Below, in pieces: positions 19,773 through 29,728 of a DNA stretch of 64,000 nt. Position 1 is the first letter of the stretch. Each line of letters starts with the position of its first letter. The DNA is taken from assembly GCA_902573465.1 (NCBI GenBank), contig CACGJX010000001.1, forward strand, positions 116,803-180,802, given 5' to 3'. The stretch is from an uncultured Pelagibacteraceae bacterium (GTDB taxonomy: Bacteria; Pseudomonadota; Alphaproteobacteria; Pelagibacterales; Pelagibacteraceae). A model generated the notes under the pieces. The model saw only the letters and a program-made list of their open reading frames with translations, did not search any database and was not told the origin of the DNA. The translations under genes were made by a program, and so were the position numbers.

Positions 19773-21926
19773 TTAATCAATACCTAAATGTTTTTTTCTT
19801 TTTTGGACATAGGCTCTAATCAAATTATCAAATATTAAAGCTATGAAAGCTACACAGATACCAAGTGTTAATCCAATTCCAGCGCCTTTTTTATCAGATA
19901 ATGCTTTTAATATATATTGTCCTAAATCTTCTGTTCCAATAAATGCCCCGATAATTACCATGAATAAAGCAAAAACAATTGTTTGATTTATACCAAGCAT
20001 CATATGTGGGAACGCCAAAGGAAATTCAATTTTAGTCAATCTTTGAAATTTATTTACACCCGACATGGTTGCAGCATCATGTAGACCAGATGGGACACTT
20101 CTTAGTCCCTCAATTGTATATCTTGTAGCAGGTATCGTTGCATAAACTATAACTGCAATAAGTACAGATGTATCTGTAATACCAAATAACATCATTACTG
20201 GAATCAAATATACAAAAGATGGGAATGTTTGAAAAATATCGCAAACGCCCAACATAAAGTTTGCTGAATGTTTATTTTGGAAACACAAAGTTCCTACTGT
20301 AAATCCAATGATGCATGAAACAACAACTCCAAAAGTTGCCATATATGCCGTAACTAAAGCTCTATCCCACCAGGGGCTGAAGGCAATAAAAAGTGTCAAA
20401 GCACAAACTACCAATGCTGAACGTAAGCCACCAATTAAATATCCTGCACCAACAACTAAAACTATCGTAGCGATTGCAGGCATTCTTAAATACAATGCTC
20501 TCATTGGCTGAAGTACATCTTGTATCAACCACGTATTGAACGCTTTAATGTAAACAAAGAAAGTCTCAAAAATCCAATCTACTCCTTTGTTCCAAAAATC
20601 AGCAGTTGATATTCCTTTGTTATGTGGAATTTCAAATAAATAATTGAAAGTATCTTTGAATAAAAAAGTTCCAATGTAAGCTAATATTATTCCAACAACA
20701 AATATAACTCCAAAAAATAAAAGATTTTTGTTTCTTTGATAGAAAGTAAGATTACCAAAATAATCTGTTTGTTTATTTGCCCAAGCTAAAGACATTTTAT
20801 CTAAAAGAATTGCAATTAAACTGATACATAAGCCCGCTTCTAAAGCTAGTCCAATGTTTAATTGGTTTAGAGCCAACAATAAATTAAACCCTAAACCTTT
20901 TGCTCCAATAAAAGCTGAGATAACTGCCATTGAAAAACACACCATGATGACTTGGTTAACCCCTATTAAAATATCTCTCCTAGCAGTTGGAATTAATACT
21001 TTAAACATTAATTGAAAATTATTACATCCACTCATCCTTCCAGCTTCAATAACTTCTGGAGGCACTGCTCTTAGACCTAAAAGAGTTAATAATATCATCG
21101 GTGGTATTGCTACAACCATGGTAATAATCACAGCAGCATGGTCACCTACTCCAAAAAGAACTAATGCTGGAACCAATACAGCATATTGTGGCATCGTTTG
21201 CATCACTAGCAATATTGGATATAAAGCTTTTTCTACACGTTTACTTTTAAAAGCTGCTATTCCTAATCCAAGTCCAAAAATAAAAGATAATGGAGCAGCG
21301 ACTAATATAAATGAAAGAGTTTGCATGGAAGGTTTCCATTGACCAAACAAAGAAATGTAAACCATAGTTAAGCCTGCAAACAAAGCTAGACCTTTACCGC
21401 TTAACTTATAAGAAAGTAATGCTGCACCTGCTGCAACGATAGTCCAAGGTAATCCTGGTAATTCAGCCCATGGGTTTTTGTCTATCCAATCCCAACTGGT
21501 GAAGGCAACAATAGTTTCAAGACCCCCCAATAAAATCTCTCTTATTAATTCTATTAAAAAAGTCATAAAGGCAGTCAAATTTCTACTAATTTGTAAAACT
21601 ATAGGCCGACTTTTAAATTCTTGGGTATCTTCATTCCAAACTTCAATTGGCATCCATTCGTTCATTAAGAAAAATAATGAGTCATTAATCCAGATAGGTA
21701 ACCATCCAAGCAATGGAGGCAATCTCCAAAAGACATCGAAAGCGTAATATCTTACCTCTTTACCTAAAAAAACATAACTACTTTGATTTGGATCTTTAAC
21801 AAATTCTGCTTGACCCCTAATAAATTTATATGTTTCAGGAACATCAATCGCAAAGCATAAAGCAAAGAATACAATTAATAAAAATAACCACTGAAAAGTT
21901 TTCGGATATTTCTTTAAAAATTCCAT
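19773..21926 (-). CDS. tmoW: TmoW/ProW-type ABC permease with two tandem permease domains
   Basis: 717 aa with two EAA-type segments (PPEVIEAGRMSGCNNFQLMFKVLIPTARRDI and PSGLHDAATMSGVNKFQRLTKIEFPLAFPHM). Confidence 0.82.
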   Translation of the reverse strand: MEFLKKYPKTFQWLFLLIVFFALCFAIDVPETYKFIRGQAEFVKDPNQSSYVFLGKEVRYYAFDVFWRLPPLLGWLPIWINDSLFFLMNEWMPIEVWNEDTQEFKSRPIVLQISRNLTAFMTFLIELIREILLGGLETIVAFTSWDWIDKNPWAELPGLPWTIVAAGAALLSYKLSGKGLALFAGLTMVYISLFGQWKPSMQTLSFILVAAPLSFIFGLGLGIAAFKSKRVEKALYPILLVMQTMPQYAVLVPALVLFGVGDHAAVIITMVVAIPPMILLTLLGLRAVPPEVIEAGRMSGCNNFQLMFKVLIPTARRDILIGVNQVIMVCFSMAVISAFIGAKGLGFNLLLALNQLNIGLALEAGLCISLIAILLDKMSLAWANKQTDYFGNLTFYQRNKNLLFFGVIFVVGIILAYIGTFLFKDTFNYLFEIPHNKGISTADFWNKGVDWIFETFFVYIKAFNTWLIQDVLQPMRALYLRMPAIATIVLVVGAGYLIGGLRSALVVCALTLFIAFSPWWDRALVTAYMATFGVVVSCIIGFTVGTLCFQNKHSANFMLGVCDIFQTFPSFVYLIPVMMLFGITDTSVLIAVIVYATIPATRYTIEGLRSVPSGLHDAATMSGVNKFQRLTKIEFPLAFPHMMLGINQTIVFALFMVIIGAFIGTEDLGQYILKALSDKKGAGIGLTLGICVAFIALIFDNLIRAYVQKRKKHLGID

Positions 21927-21929
21927 AAT

Positions 21930-22967
21930 TTAATTATTATTTTTTCTTCCCCCAAAGACAGTATTGATTATTTTTGTTGGATTGATAGAACCTATAATTT
22001 CATTATTGTTATCAACTACAGCGACTATTTTTTCCTGTGTAAGAATTTTTTCTGCAACATTCTCTATAATTTCATTTTTAGAGACTTTTAAATCACCTAA
22101 ATTATCTTTCGATGTATCCATAACATCCTTAATCAATAAAACTTTTTCTCTCGGTACTTCTTCAGTAAATTTTCTAACATATTCAGTGGCTGGATTTAAA
22201 ACAATATTAGCTGGTGTATCTAACTGCTCAATTATTCCATCTTTCATAATTGCAATTCTGTCAGCAAGTTTTAAAGCCTCGTCAAAATCGTGTGTAATAA
22301 ACATAATTGTTTTTTGTAATTTATCCTGAAGTCTTAAAAACTCATCTTGCATCTCTTTTCTAATTAATGGATCCAAAGCTGAAAAAGGCTCATCTAAAAA
22401 CCAAATATCCGGCTCAACTGCTAAAGATCTTGCTATACCTACTCTTTGTTGTTGACCTCCTGAAAGTTCTCTAGGAAAATAATTTTCTCTACCTTCGAGT
22501 CCAACTAATTTAACCATATCCATTGCTTTATTTATACTGTCCTCAGTTTTGATCCCTTTTATCTGAAGGGGAAAGGCAATGTTCTCAACAACAGTTTTGT
22601 GTGGAAGTAAAGCAAAGCTTTGAAAAACCATTCCCATTTTATTTCTTCTAAGATCTATTAGATCTTTATTATTTAATTGTAATAAGTCCTGGCCCTCTAT
22701 GAAAATTTTACCACCTGTTGCATCAGTCAATCTTGAAATACATCTTAATAAAGTTGATTTACCTGAGCCAGATAAACCCATAACAACTAACATTTCTCCT
22801 TTTGCAACTTCAAAAGAAGCGTTGTTCACCCCAACTATACAACCATTTTCTTGAAAAACTTTAGCATCAACATTTCCATTCGAGTCTTGAAGCATCTTCT
22901 GCGCATTTGCTCCAAAAATTTTATATACGTTTTCACATTTGATTACTGGCTCAGACATAAATTTCAA
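21930..22967 (-). CDS. tmoV: TmoV/ProV-type ABC ATP-binding protein
   Basis: Walker A GLSGSGKSTLL, signature LSGGQQQRVGIARSLA, Walker B IWFLDEPFSALDP, C-terminal CBS-like tail. Confidence 0.85.
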   Translation of the reverse strand: MKFMSEPVIKCENVYKIFGANAQKMLQDSNGNVDAKVFQENGCIVGVNNASFEVAKGEMLVVMGLSGSGKSTLLRCISRLTDATGGKIFIEGQDLLQLNNKDLIDLRRNKMGMVFQSFALLPHKTVVENIAFPLQIKGIKTEDSINKAMDMVKLVGLEGRENYFPRELSGGQQQRVGIARSLAVEPDIWFLDEPFSALDPLIRKEMQDEFLRLQDKLQKTIMFITHDFDEALKLADRIAIMKDGIIEQLDTPANIVLNPATEYVRKFTEEVPREKVLLIKDVMDTSKDNLGDLKVSKNEIIENVAEKILTQEKIVAVVDNNNEIIGSINPTKIINTVFGGRKNNN

Positions 22968-23021
22968 TTAAGTTATATGAAATTAGGATAAAATTAAATC
23001 CATAATATTGTTACTTCCCCC

Positions 23022-23573
23022 TTAAAAATTTTTAATATAATAAACCCTTGTATCTATTCCGGTACTTAGAAAACTTAATGCTTCACCACTGACAGTAATT
23101 GACTCGTCAACTCCAACATTATTTCCACTCACTGTAAAGCCTGCGAAACACTTATTTTTCTCTTCATCCCACTTAACAAAAGTCTCATCTATTTTGTTGC
23201 CATTAATTGTGTAAATTTCATGCGCTCTAAAATTTAAAAAGTTTGCCCCCATAATCGCACGTTGTGGAATTAGTTTTGTCGCTTTACAAACTTGCTCATA
23301 AACTTCGTCTGTTAATCTGAAGTGATCTGTGCCATCAAAAGTTACCAGTATTCCTGAGGGTAATTTAGAAATTAATTCACTTAATTTCTTTTCTTGTGCA
23401 ATCCTCTCTTCTTCTAATTTCATTTTTCTAACAAGTTCATCGCCACCACCAAACATTATGTTAAGTACAAAAAAAGAAAATGATATTATTAGAATTATTA
23501 GCACCAATCCACCAAACTGTTTTGTAGTCTCGGGTAAATATTTTATTTTACTTAAAAAATTTTCTTTTGACAT
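23022..23573 (-). CDS. Hypothetical single-TM protein
   Basis: 183 aa; TM segment FGGLVLIILIISFSFFVLNIMF near the N-terminus. Confidence 0.6.
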   Translation of the reverse strand: MSKENFLSKIKYLPETTKQFGGLVLIILIISFSFFVLNIMFGGGDELVRKMKLEEERIAQEKKLSELISKLPSGILVTFDGTDHFRLTDEVYEQVCKATKLIPQRAIMGANFLNFRAHEIYTINGNKIDETFVKWDEEKNKCFAGFTVSGNNVGVDESITVSGEALSFLSTGIDTRVYYIKNF

Positions 23574-23951
23574 TTATTCTTGTAGCTTTCCATTTTTCCA
23601 TATCCCTGTTTTTTGAGTACCATCAGACCAAGTAAAAGTTCCCTTGCCATTCATGAAACCTTTTGCCCATTCACCTTCGTAAGTTGAACCATCAGGAAAA
23701 ATTAAAACACCGACCCCACTCCATTCGCTATTTTTAAACTCACCTTTGTAGATATATCCATTAGGCCAAGTTTCAATTCCTTGTCCGTTTTTCTTAGTAC
23801 CTACCCACTCACCTTCATAGGTAGTTTTATCTGTGTAAACCCATTTACCAAAACCGTTTTCACAGTTTCCTTCTTTACATCCTGTGCTTCGCGCTATTGC
23901 AATTGTACTGATAAATAAACTTAAAATTATTGTTAAAAGATATTTTTTCAT
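23574..23951 (-). CDS. Exported MORN-repeat protein
   Basis: Signal-like N-terminus, then repeats YEGEWVGTKKNGQGIETWPNG, YKGEFKNSEWSGVGVLIFPDGS, YEGEWAKGFMNGKGTFTWSDG. Confidence 0.88.
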   Translation of the reverse strand: MKKYLLTIILSLFISTIAIARSTGCKEGNCENGFGKWVYTDKTTYEGEWVGTKKNGQGIETWPNGYIYKGEFKNSEWSGVGVLIFPDGSTYEGEWAKGFMNGKGTFTWSDGTQKTGIWKNGKLQE

Positions 23952-23985
23952 AATAATATTTTACACAAAACTATTTAAAAAAAAA

Positions 23986-24456
23986 TTATACTTTTTTGTC
24001 ATCTTTATTACATGAATAAATAGAAATATATTTTTCAGAGTTTTCACTTTTCATATTTTTCGTTATTTCATGAATTAATTCACCTGTTTTCCTTGTAATA
24101 ATACCTGACTCAGAATAATTTTTTTCTTGATCGATTGATTTAAATAAAACTACATCTTTATTGACTACTTTGACATTAAGTTTTGATGAAACTGAGAGAA
24201 ATGATGATAATCCTTTGATTAAAAGTGTTTCTGGTTTTTTTGATAAAATTTTAAAACTATCTAAACCCTTTTCATTTAAATCTTTAGCTAAAAAAGTTTG
24301 ATAATTAAATTCTGAATTTTTAATTATTTTTTTCTCTAAATCACAAACAAACTCGAGATCAATATTTTCATTTATACTTACATCTTTTGCAAACGTTTGA
24401 TTAAAAAATAATAAACTTATTAGTATAGTAAAAAAATATTTGATCATTTTACTCAT
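23986..24456 (-). CDS. Hypothetical exported protein
   Basis: 156 aa with signal-like N-terminus (KYFFTILISLLFFNQTFA). Confidence 0.55.
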   Translation of the reverse strand: MSKMIKYFFTILISLLFFNQTFAKDVSINENIDLEFVCDLEKKIIKNSEFNYQTFLAKDLNEKGLDSFKILSKKPETLLIKGLSSFLSVSSKLNVKVVNKDVVLFKSIDQEKNYSESGIITRKTGELIHEITKNMKSENSEKYISIYSCNKDDKKV

Positions 24457-24457
24457 T

Positions 24458-24495
24458 TAAAAAAAAATCTCCCCCAACATAGTTGGGAGAGATTT
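24458..24495 (-). terminator. Intrinsic terminator downstream of tmoX
   Basis: Plus-strand AAATCTCCCCCAAC-ATA-GTTGGGAGAGATTT: 14-bp stem with one wobble. The adjacent A-run (from about 24459) gives a U-tract on the minus strand. Confidence 0.85.
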
Positions 24496-24517
24496 AAAGA
24501 TTTAATTGCTATTTACC

Positions 24518-25462
24518 TTATTTAGTAAAAGCTTTCCAAACTTTCTCGTTATCTTTCAGCCATTTTTTAGCTGCATCTTCGTGAGTCATTTTATCAATGT
24601 CCACTAAAGCTGCCATTGCTCCAATTTGACTTGTTGAGAAAGAAAGTTTTTTAAACATTTTAGCTGCATCTGGATGAGTTTTTGGAAAATCAGCGTTAAC
24701 TGCTTTTTTCAAATAACCATCTGGCGAACCACATTTTCCATCTCCACCATCTTCAGGTCTGCAACCTGCAGTGTACGGGGGAAAGTCGATAAATGTAAAA
24801 CCAGCACCATCAGTAAAGTTTGGTGTCCAGTTAAAGATAATTGTTCCTCTTCCTTCTTTTTCAGCTGCTGCTAACTCTGCCCAAAGTGCATCTGCACTTC
24901 CAGCAAATTTAACCCACCAAAGATCTCCTAGACCTAAAGCGTCAACCCTTTGAGGGATTAAGTCACCGTGCCAAGTTTGTGGACCTTCTAACATTCTTCC
25001 TTTTCCATTCGGAGAGTCAGGTGTTGTAAAGTTTTTAGCACAGTCCGGGTTTTTCAAAGCAGTCCAGTCTGGTAGTCCTGGGCATAAACCTTTTTCAGCA
25101 ACCCAATTAGGATATCCCATATCCTCTAGAGTTCTAGCTTCATGGTCACCCCAGTCAAGTAAACCACCTTTATCTAAAGCTGTTGTAAATGATTTACCAA
25201 AAGCAGATTCCCATACCTCGTGAGAGATAGTTACGTCACCAATTCTAATTGACTCGTATACTGCTTGTGAGTCAGCATTTACGTATTTAACGTTATTACC
25301 CATGCTTTCCATTATTCCACCAATAACGTAAGCCATTACAATTTGGCTTGACCAGTTATGAGTTGGGATAACGATGGGTTTTTTGCTATCTGCATTTGAT
25401 AAACCAGCAAAACTTACTGCTGAAATTATAACTGCAGAAATTAAAGATATTATTTTTCGCAT
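24518..25462 (-). CDS. tmoX: Probable TMAO-binding periplasmic protein (TmoX/ProX-like)
   Basis: OpuAC-type binding protein with signal peptide; IVIPTHNWSSQIVMAYVIGGIMESMG...ESIRIGDVTISHEVWES; divergent from tdm. Confidence 0.82.
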   Translation of the reverse strand: MRKIISLISAVIISAVSFAGLSNADSKKPIVIPTHNWSSQIVMAYVIGGIMESMGNNVKYVNADSQAVYESIRIGDVTISHEVWESAFGKSFTTALDKGGLLDWGDHEARTLEDMGYPNWVAEKGLCPGLPDWTALKNPDCAKNFTTPDSPNGKGRMLEGPQTWHGDLIPQRVDALGLGDLWWVKFAGSADALWAELAAAEKEGRGTIIFNWTPNFTDGAGFTFIDFPPYTAGCRPEDGGDGKCGSPDGYLKKAVNADFPKTHPDAAKMFKKLSFSTSQIGAMAALVDIDKMTHEDAAKKWLKDNEKVWKAFTK

Positions 25463-25562
25463 TTATTCCCCTTTCTTAATATTAAGTGCATTCAGTATGT
25501 GCCTAAGTAAAATGATAGTCAACTACAAGATTTATATATATTATGTAGAAAGATTTATAAAA

Positions 25563-27902
25563 ATGTCGCAAACTACTTTAGATATTAAAGAACCTGGTCT
25601 TAATGTTTTACCACCTGGAGTTGAAAGACATGTCGTTAACGCTGGTGGTCTCACAGGTTTGCAAATATTCCCGGATGATGAAATAGAAATCATTAATGAG
25701 GAAGGAAATCAAATTTGTGAAATCATTTGTTTTGATAAAGATGGAAAATCTGAGCTTGGAATTTTAAATCAAAAAGAAAATTGTAAAAAAAGTTTTATTA
25801 AAGAGTTGCTTAAAGGTAAAGATGAAAGCTCTTTAATAACAAACCTGCAATTAAAAAAAAGAAATTTAGATATTAATAAATCAAAATCATCAATTTTGTT
25901 TGATGAACAAACTCCAAGTGGTGAAAAAATAAAGATAAAATCTAAAGATAAATGCTACGCTATTTTTGCAGCCCCACAAAACAATATGCTGGTATCTGAG
26001 CAAAATCCTTCAAGCGATTTAACGTTATTCATTAAAAGATATAAAATAGTTAATGATAAAGAATTATCAATAATTCCTGATCCTATATATGAGCCAAATT
26101 ATGAGGAAAATATTGAGAGACAAACTGCAATTTCATTCGAAGTTAAAGAGGGAGATTTTATTCAAGTAATAAGTCCAGCGGGCAGACAATGTTCTGACTT
26201 TGTTGCATTCGACACAAAAAAACTTGATAAGAATGTTGAAAAAGGTCTTGATTGGCAAACAACGAGGACTTTTATGGGAAATACTTTTCCAGGTCCTGGT
26301 TTATTTTCAAAATTTTACGACACCGATCATGAACCATTAGTTGAAGTCATAAGAGATACTGTTGGAAAACATGATACATTTAATCTGGCTTGTACTTCAA
26401 AATATTATGAAGACGCTGGCTATTTTGGTCATCCTAATTGCTCTGAAAATTTAAATAATGCAATGGCAAAATATGGTGTTCAAAAACAAAAAGGATGGCA
26501 GGCTATCAATTTATTTTTTAATACTTCGGCAACAGGTTTAAATTCAGTAATTTCAGATGAGTCATATGCAAGACCTGGAGATTATGTAATGTTCAGAGCT
26601 TTAAAAGATTTAACAATTGGGACAACAGCTTGTCCTAGTGATATCGATGCATGTAATTCATGGAATCCAACAGATATTTTTGTTAGAACCTATGACAAAA
26701 AAAAAGAATTTTCAAAATCTTTTGCATTTAGAATGAAAACAGACTCTGAAAAAAAACTTACTAGAAACTCTGGCTTTCACGAAAAAACCTCTAAGCTTAC
26801 TAGAAATTTTATTGATGCTAGAGGTTTTTGGCTACCTAATGATTATACCAAGCATGGTGTTGTTGAAGAGTACAATGCTTGTAGAGAAAAAGCAGTCTTG
26901 ATTGATTTATCTGCTTTAAGAAAATTTGAAATTATAGGTCCTGATGCTGAGGAATTGATGAATTATACATTAACTAGAAATATTAAAAAGCTTGCTGTTG
27001 GTCAAGTTGTTTACTCTGCGATGTGTTATGAAAACGGAATGATGTTTGATGATGGTACATTATTGAGATTAAGTGAAACTGGTTTTAGATGGATTTGTGG
27101 AGACGAATATGGTGGTGAATGGCTTAAAGAAATAGCTAAAAAGAAAAACTTTAAGGTCAATGTAAAAAATTCAACGGATCAAATTAGTAACGTATCAATA
27201 CAAGGCCCAAAAAGTAGAGAGATATTAAAAAAAATGATTTTTACTCCACCAACACAACCATCTATAGATGAGCTGGAATGGTTCAGATTTACTATTTGTA
27301 GAATTGAAAACCTTCAAGGTATTCCATTGATTGTTTCAAGAACAGGATATACTGGCGAACTTGGTTACGAAGTCTGGTGTCATCCGAGTCATGCCTCTGA
27401 CGTTTGGGATAAACTTATGGAAGCTGGAAAAAATGATGGCTTAATTCCTGCTGGATTTGCAGCTTTAGACAAACTTAGAATTGAAGCTGGTTTAATTTTA
27501 TTTGGTAATGAATTTGATGGTCAACAAGATCCTTTTGAGGCTGGAATAGGTTTTGCTGTTCCATTAAAAACTAAAGAAGAAGATTTTATTGGTAAAGAGG
27601 TTTTGAAAGAAAGAAAAGCAAACCCTCAAAAAAAACTTGTGGGATTAGAACTTATTGGAAAAGAGGCGGCTGGACATGGTGATTGCGTGCACGTTGGAAG
27701 ATCTCAAGTAGGTGTAATAACTAGCGGTTGTTTATCCACGACTTTAAATAAAAATATTGCTTTATGCAGAATCGATACTCAGTATTCAAGTGAAGGGACT
27801 GAAGTTGAGGTTGGTAAAATTGATGGTCATCAAAAAAGAATTGCTGCAAAAGTAGTTGGGTTTCCACATTTCGATCCGAAGAAAACAAGAGTCAGATCCT
27901 AA
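25563..27902 (+). CDS. tdm: Probable trimethylamine N-oxide demethylase: DUF1989-like domain fused to GcvT domain
   Basis: N-terminal half FEVKEGDFIQVISPAGRQCSDFVAFD; C-terminal half GcvT (IGPDAEELMNYTLTRNIKKL, SRTGYTGELGYEVWC). Start moved to ATG 25563; the track start at 25374 lies inside tmoX. Confidence 0.9.
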   Translation: MSQTTLDIKEPGLNVLPPGVERHVVNAGGLTGLQIFPDDEIEIINEEGNQICEIICFDKDGKSELGILNQKENCKKSFIKELLKGKDESSLITNLQLKKRNLDINKSKSSILFDEQTPSGEKIKIKSKDKCYAIFAAPQNNMLVSEQNPSSDLTLFIKRYKIVNDKELSIIPDPIYEPNYEENIERQTAISFEVKEGDFIQVISPAGRQCSDFVAFDTKKLDKNVEKGLDWQTTRTFMGNTFPGPGLFSKFYDTDHEPLVEVIRDTVGKHDTFNLACTSKYYEDAGYFGHPNCSENLNNAMAKYGVQKQKGWQAINLFFNTSATGLNSVISDESYARPGDYVMFRALKDLTIGTTACPSDIDACNSWNPTDIFVRTYDKKKEFSKSFAFRMKTDSEKKLTRNSGFHEKTSKLTRNFIDARGFWLPNDYTKHGVVEEYNACREKAVLIDLSALRKFEIIGPDAEELMNYTLTRNIKKLAVGQVVYSAMCYENGMMFDDGTLLRLSETGFRWICGDEYGGEWLKEIAKKKNFKVNVKNSTDQISNVSIQGPKSREILKKMIFTPPTQPSIDELEWFRFTICRIENLQGIPLIVSRTGYTGELGYEVWCHPSHASDVWDKLMEAGKNDGLIPAGFAALDKLRIEAGLILFGNEFDGQQDPFEAGIGFAVPLKTKEEDFIGKEVLKERKANPQKKLVGLELIGKEAAGHGDCVHVGRSQVGVITSGCLSTTLNKNIALCRIDTQYSSEGTEVEVGKIDGHQKRIAAKVVGFPHFDPKKTRVRS

Positions 27903-28252
27903 TGCCAAAATCAGCGAAGGATTTATTGGAATTTTGGGAAGATCAGATGAAACTTTCTCACACTTCTAGTAATTACTTTTTTAGAAAATCGCCTTCACAT
28001 TATCATATGATGCTTTTAGTGATGCATGCGTATAAATATAAAGAAAATCTTACTGTTGAGGAACTTAAGACTAAACTATTTAAAACTTCACGTCCAAAGT
28101 CAGCTTTGATGATAAATGAGGCTTGTGAAAAAGGTTTTTTCTTTTTAGAAAAAACCTCAAATGATCAAAGAAAAAAGCACATTAAACCAAGTGAAAGTTT
28201 TATTAACGAGTTCAATAATTATATAGAAACACTAAAACATCTGAGTTTTTAA
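27902..28252 (+). CDS. Small MarR-like/winged-helix-type putative regulator
   Basis: 116 aa; layout LTVEELKTKLFKTSRPKSALMINEACEKGFFFLEKTSNDQRKKHIKPSE resembles a MarR-type wHTH and wing. Confidence 0.5.
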   Translation: MPKSAKDLLEFWEDQMKLSHTSSNYFFRKSPSHYHMMLLVMHAYKYKENLTVEELKTKLFKTSRPKSALMINEACEKGFFFLEKTSNDQRKKHIKPSESFINEFNNYIETLKHLSF

Positions 28253-28332
28253 TATTTATACAAGTTTTACTTATATTTTTTATATATATAAAAAACTATA
28301 TATTTAAGTCGCACGAAAAATAAAGTTTACTT

Positions 28333-29658
28333 ATGTCATTACCGACAAAAGCAAAAGTAGTAATAATCGGTGGGGGTATCCACGGTTTAAGCACTGCTTG
28401 GAAATTATCTGAAACTTATAAAAATCCTGGTGACATTGTAGTCCTTGAAAAAAAAGACACTGCTGCTGGAGCAAGTGGAATTGCTTGTGGAGTAGTTAGA
28501 AATAATTATTTTCAACCAGCAATGAGAGAATTAATGGCACACTCAGTCTCTGTTTGGGAAAGTGATCCAAAAGCATTTAAATATAATCCAGTTGGTTACT
28601 TACAAATATCACCTGAGGTTATGCATGAAGATGTAGCAAGTATTTATGAACAACAAAAGGCAATTGGGTATGAATCTGATTTTATAGAAGGTGAGAAAGA
28701 TTGCATGAAATACATGAAGAGAATGTTTGATGACTGGCAAGCCCAAGGTATCACTTCTATTCTACATGAAAAAAAGGGTGGATACGCATTTAATAAAGAC
28801 TCTATTAAAGCTTTAGAAAATAAATCTACTTCTAATGGTGTTCAAGTGATGAAAGGTGTAAAAGTTACAGGATTTAAAAGAGGAAGTAACAGTAAAGCGG
28901 TTACAGGAGTTGAAACAGATAAAGGAACAATTGATTGTGAACAAGTAGTAATCGGAGCAGGACCATGGGCTAGAGATTTTTGGAATATGCTTGAACTTCC
29001 TAAATCAGCAAACATCAAAGGTAAAGATGGTAAAATGCATGTAACTGACATGTGGACTTATTGGATGCTCCAAGAAGGGGTTATTGGTGTTGAACCAGAT
29101 TACTTAAAAACAAACGATGGAAAACAGCCACCTGTAGTTCACGTAGACTCAACTGCACCACTATATTCTGACAAAACAAAAAAATTAATTACAGATAAAA
29201 TTTGGGGAATTTATTATAAACCTGATATTGAGGGTTTAGGAGTTCAAGGTGGAACATCTCCTTATATTGTTAAAAAACATTTTGATCAGGTAAATGTTGA
29301 TCCTTATGGAATTGAGTCTCCAGAGTATCAAACTACTGATGCGTTTAGTGATATGTGGTGCTCTGCTTTAGCTCATTGCCAAAAAAGATTTGAGGGAAAA
29401 TCTGATTTATATAGAAAAGGTCCATCAGGTGGTCTTGGATGCATGACACCAGACTCATTTCCAATCTTTGATAGATTTTTTGAAAACGTATACATGATTG
29501 CTGATGCTAACCACGGATATAAAATGATTGGTGTTGGTGAACTTGTAGCCAAAGAAATTCTTGGTACCGAAAGTGATTTATTAAAACCGTTTAGATTCAA
29601 CCGTTACGAGAAGGGCGAACTTCACCCTACTTCGAACAGTCCGTTTCCTTGGAGTTAA
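28333..29658 (+). CDS. DAO-family FAD-dependent oxidoreductase, possible secondary-amine dehydrogenase
   Basis: KVVIIGGGIHGLSTAWKLSE, GASGIACGVVRNNYFQPAMRELM; located between tdm and the GS-like gene. Confidence 0.85.
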   Translation: MSLPTKAKVVIIGGGIHGLSTAWKLSETYKNPGDIVVLEKKDTAAGASGIACGVVRNNYFQPAMRELMAHSVSVWESDPKAFKYNPVGYLQISPEVMHEDVASIYEQQKAIGYESDFIEGEKDCMKYMKRMFDDWQAQGITSILHEKKGGYAFNKDSIKALENKSTSNGVQVMKGVKVTGFKRGSNSKAVTGVETDKGTIDCEQVVIGAGPWARDFWNMLELPKSANIKGKDGKMHVTDMWTYWMLQEGVIGVEPDYLKTNDGKQPPVVHVDSTAPLYSDKTKKLITDKIWGIYYKPDIEGLGVQGGTSPYIVKKHFDQVNVDPYGIESPEYQTTDAFSDMWCSALAHCQKRFEGKSDLYRKGPSGGLGCMTPDSFPIFDRFFENVYMIADANHGYKMIGVGELVAKEILGTESDLLKPFRFNRYEKGELHPTSNSPFPWS

Positions 29659-29728
29659 ACTCTTAGCCTAGACACTAATAAATTTTTCAGTTACGCTTGA
29701 ATAAAATTATAATTCATTGAGGGGAAAA

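Noticed and set aside
25374-25562. N-terminal extension of the tdm ORF in the track
   Set aside because: It overlaps the 5' part of tmoX on the opposite strand; ATG 25563 gives the expected MSQTTLDIKEPG start.
28271-28305. TATATA-rich tract before the DAO-family gene
   Set aside because: Simple AT repetition; no convincing spacing of -35/-10 boxes to claim a promoter.
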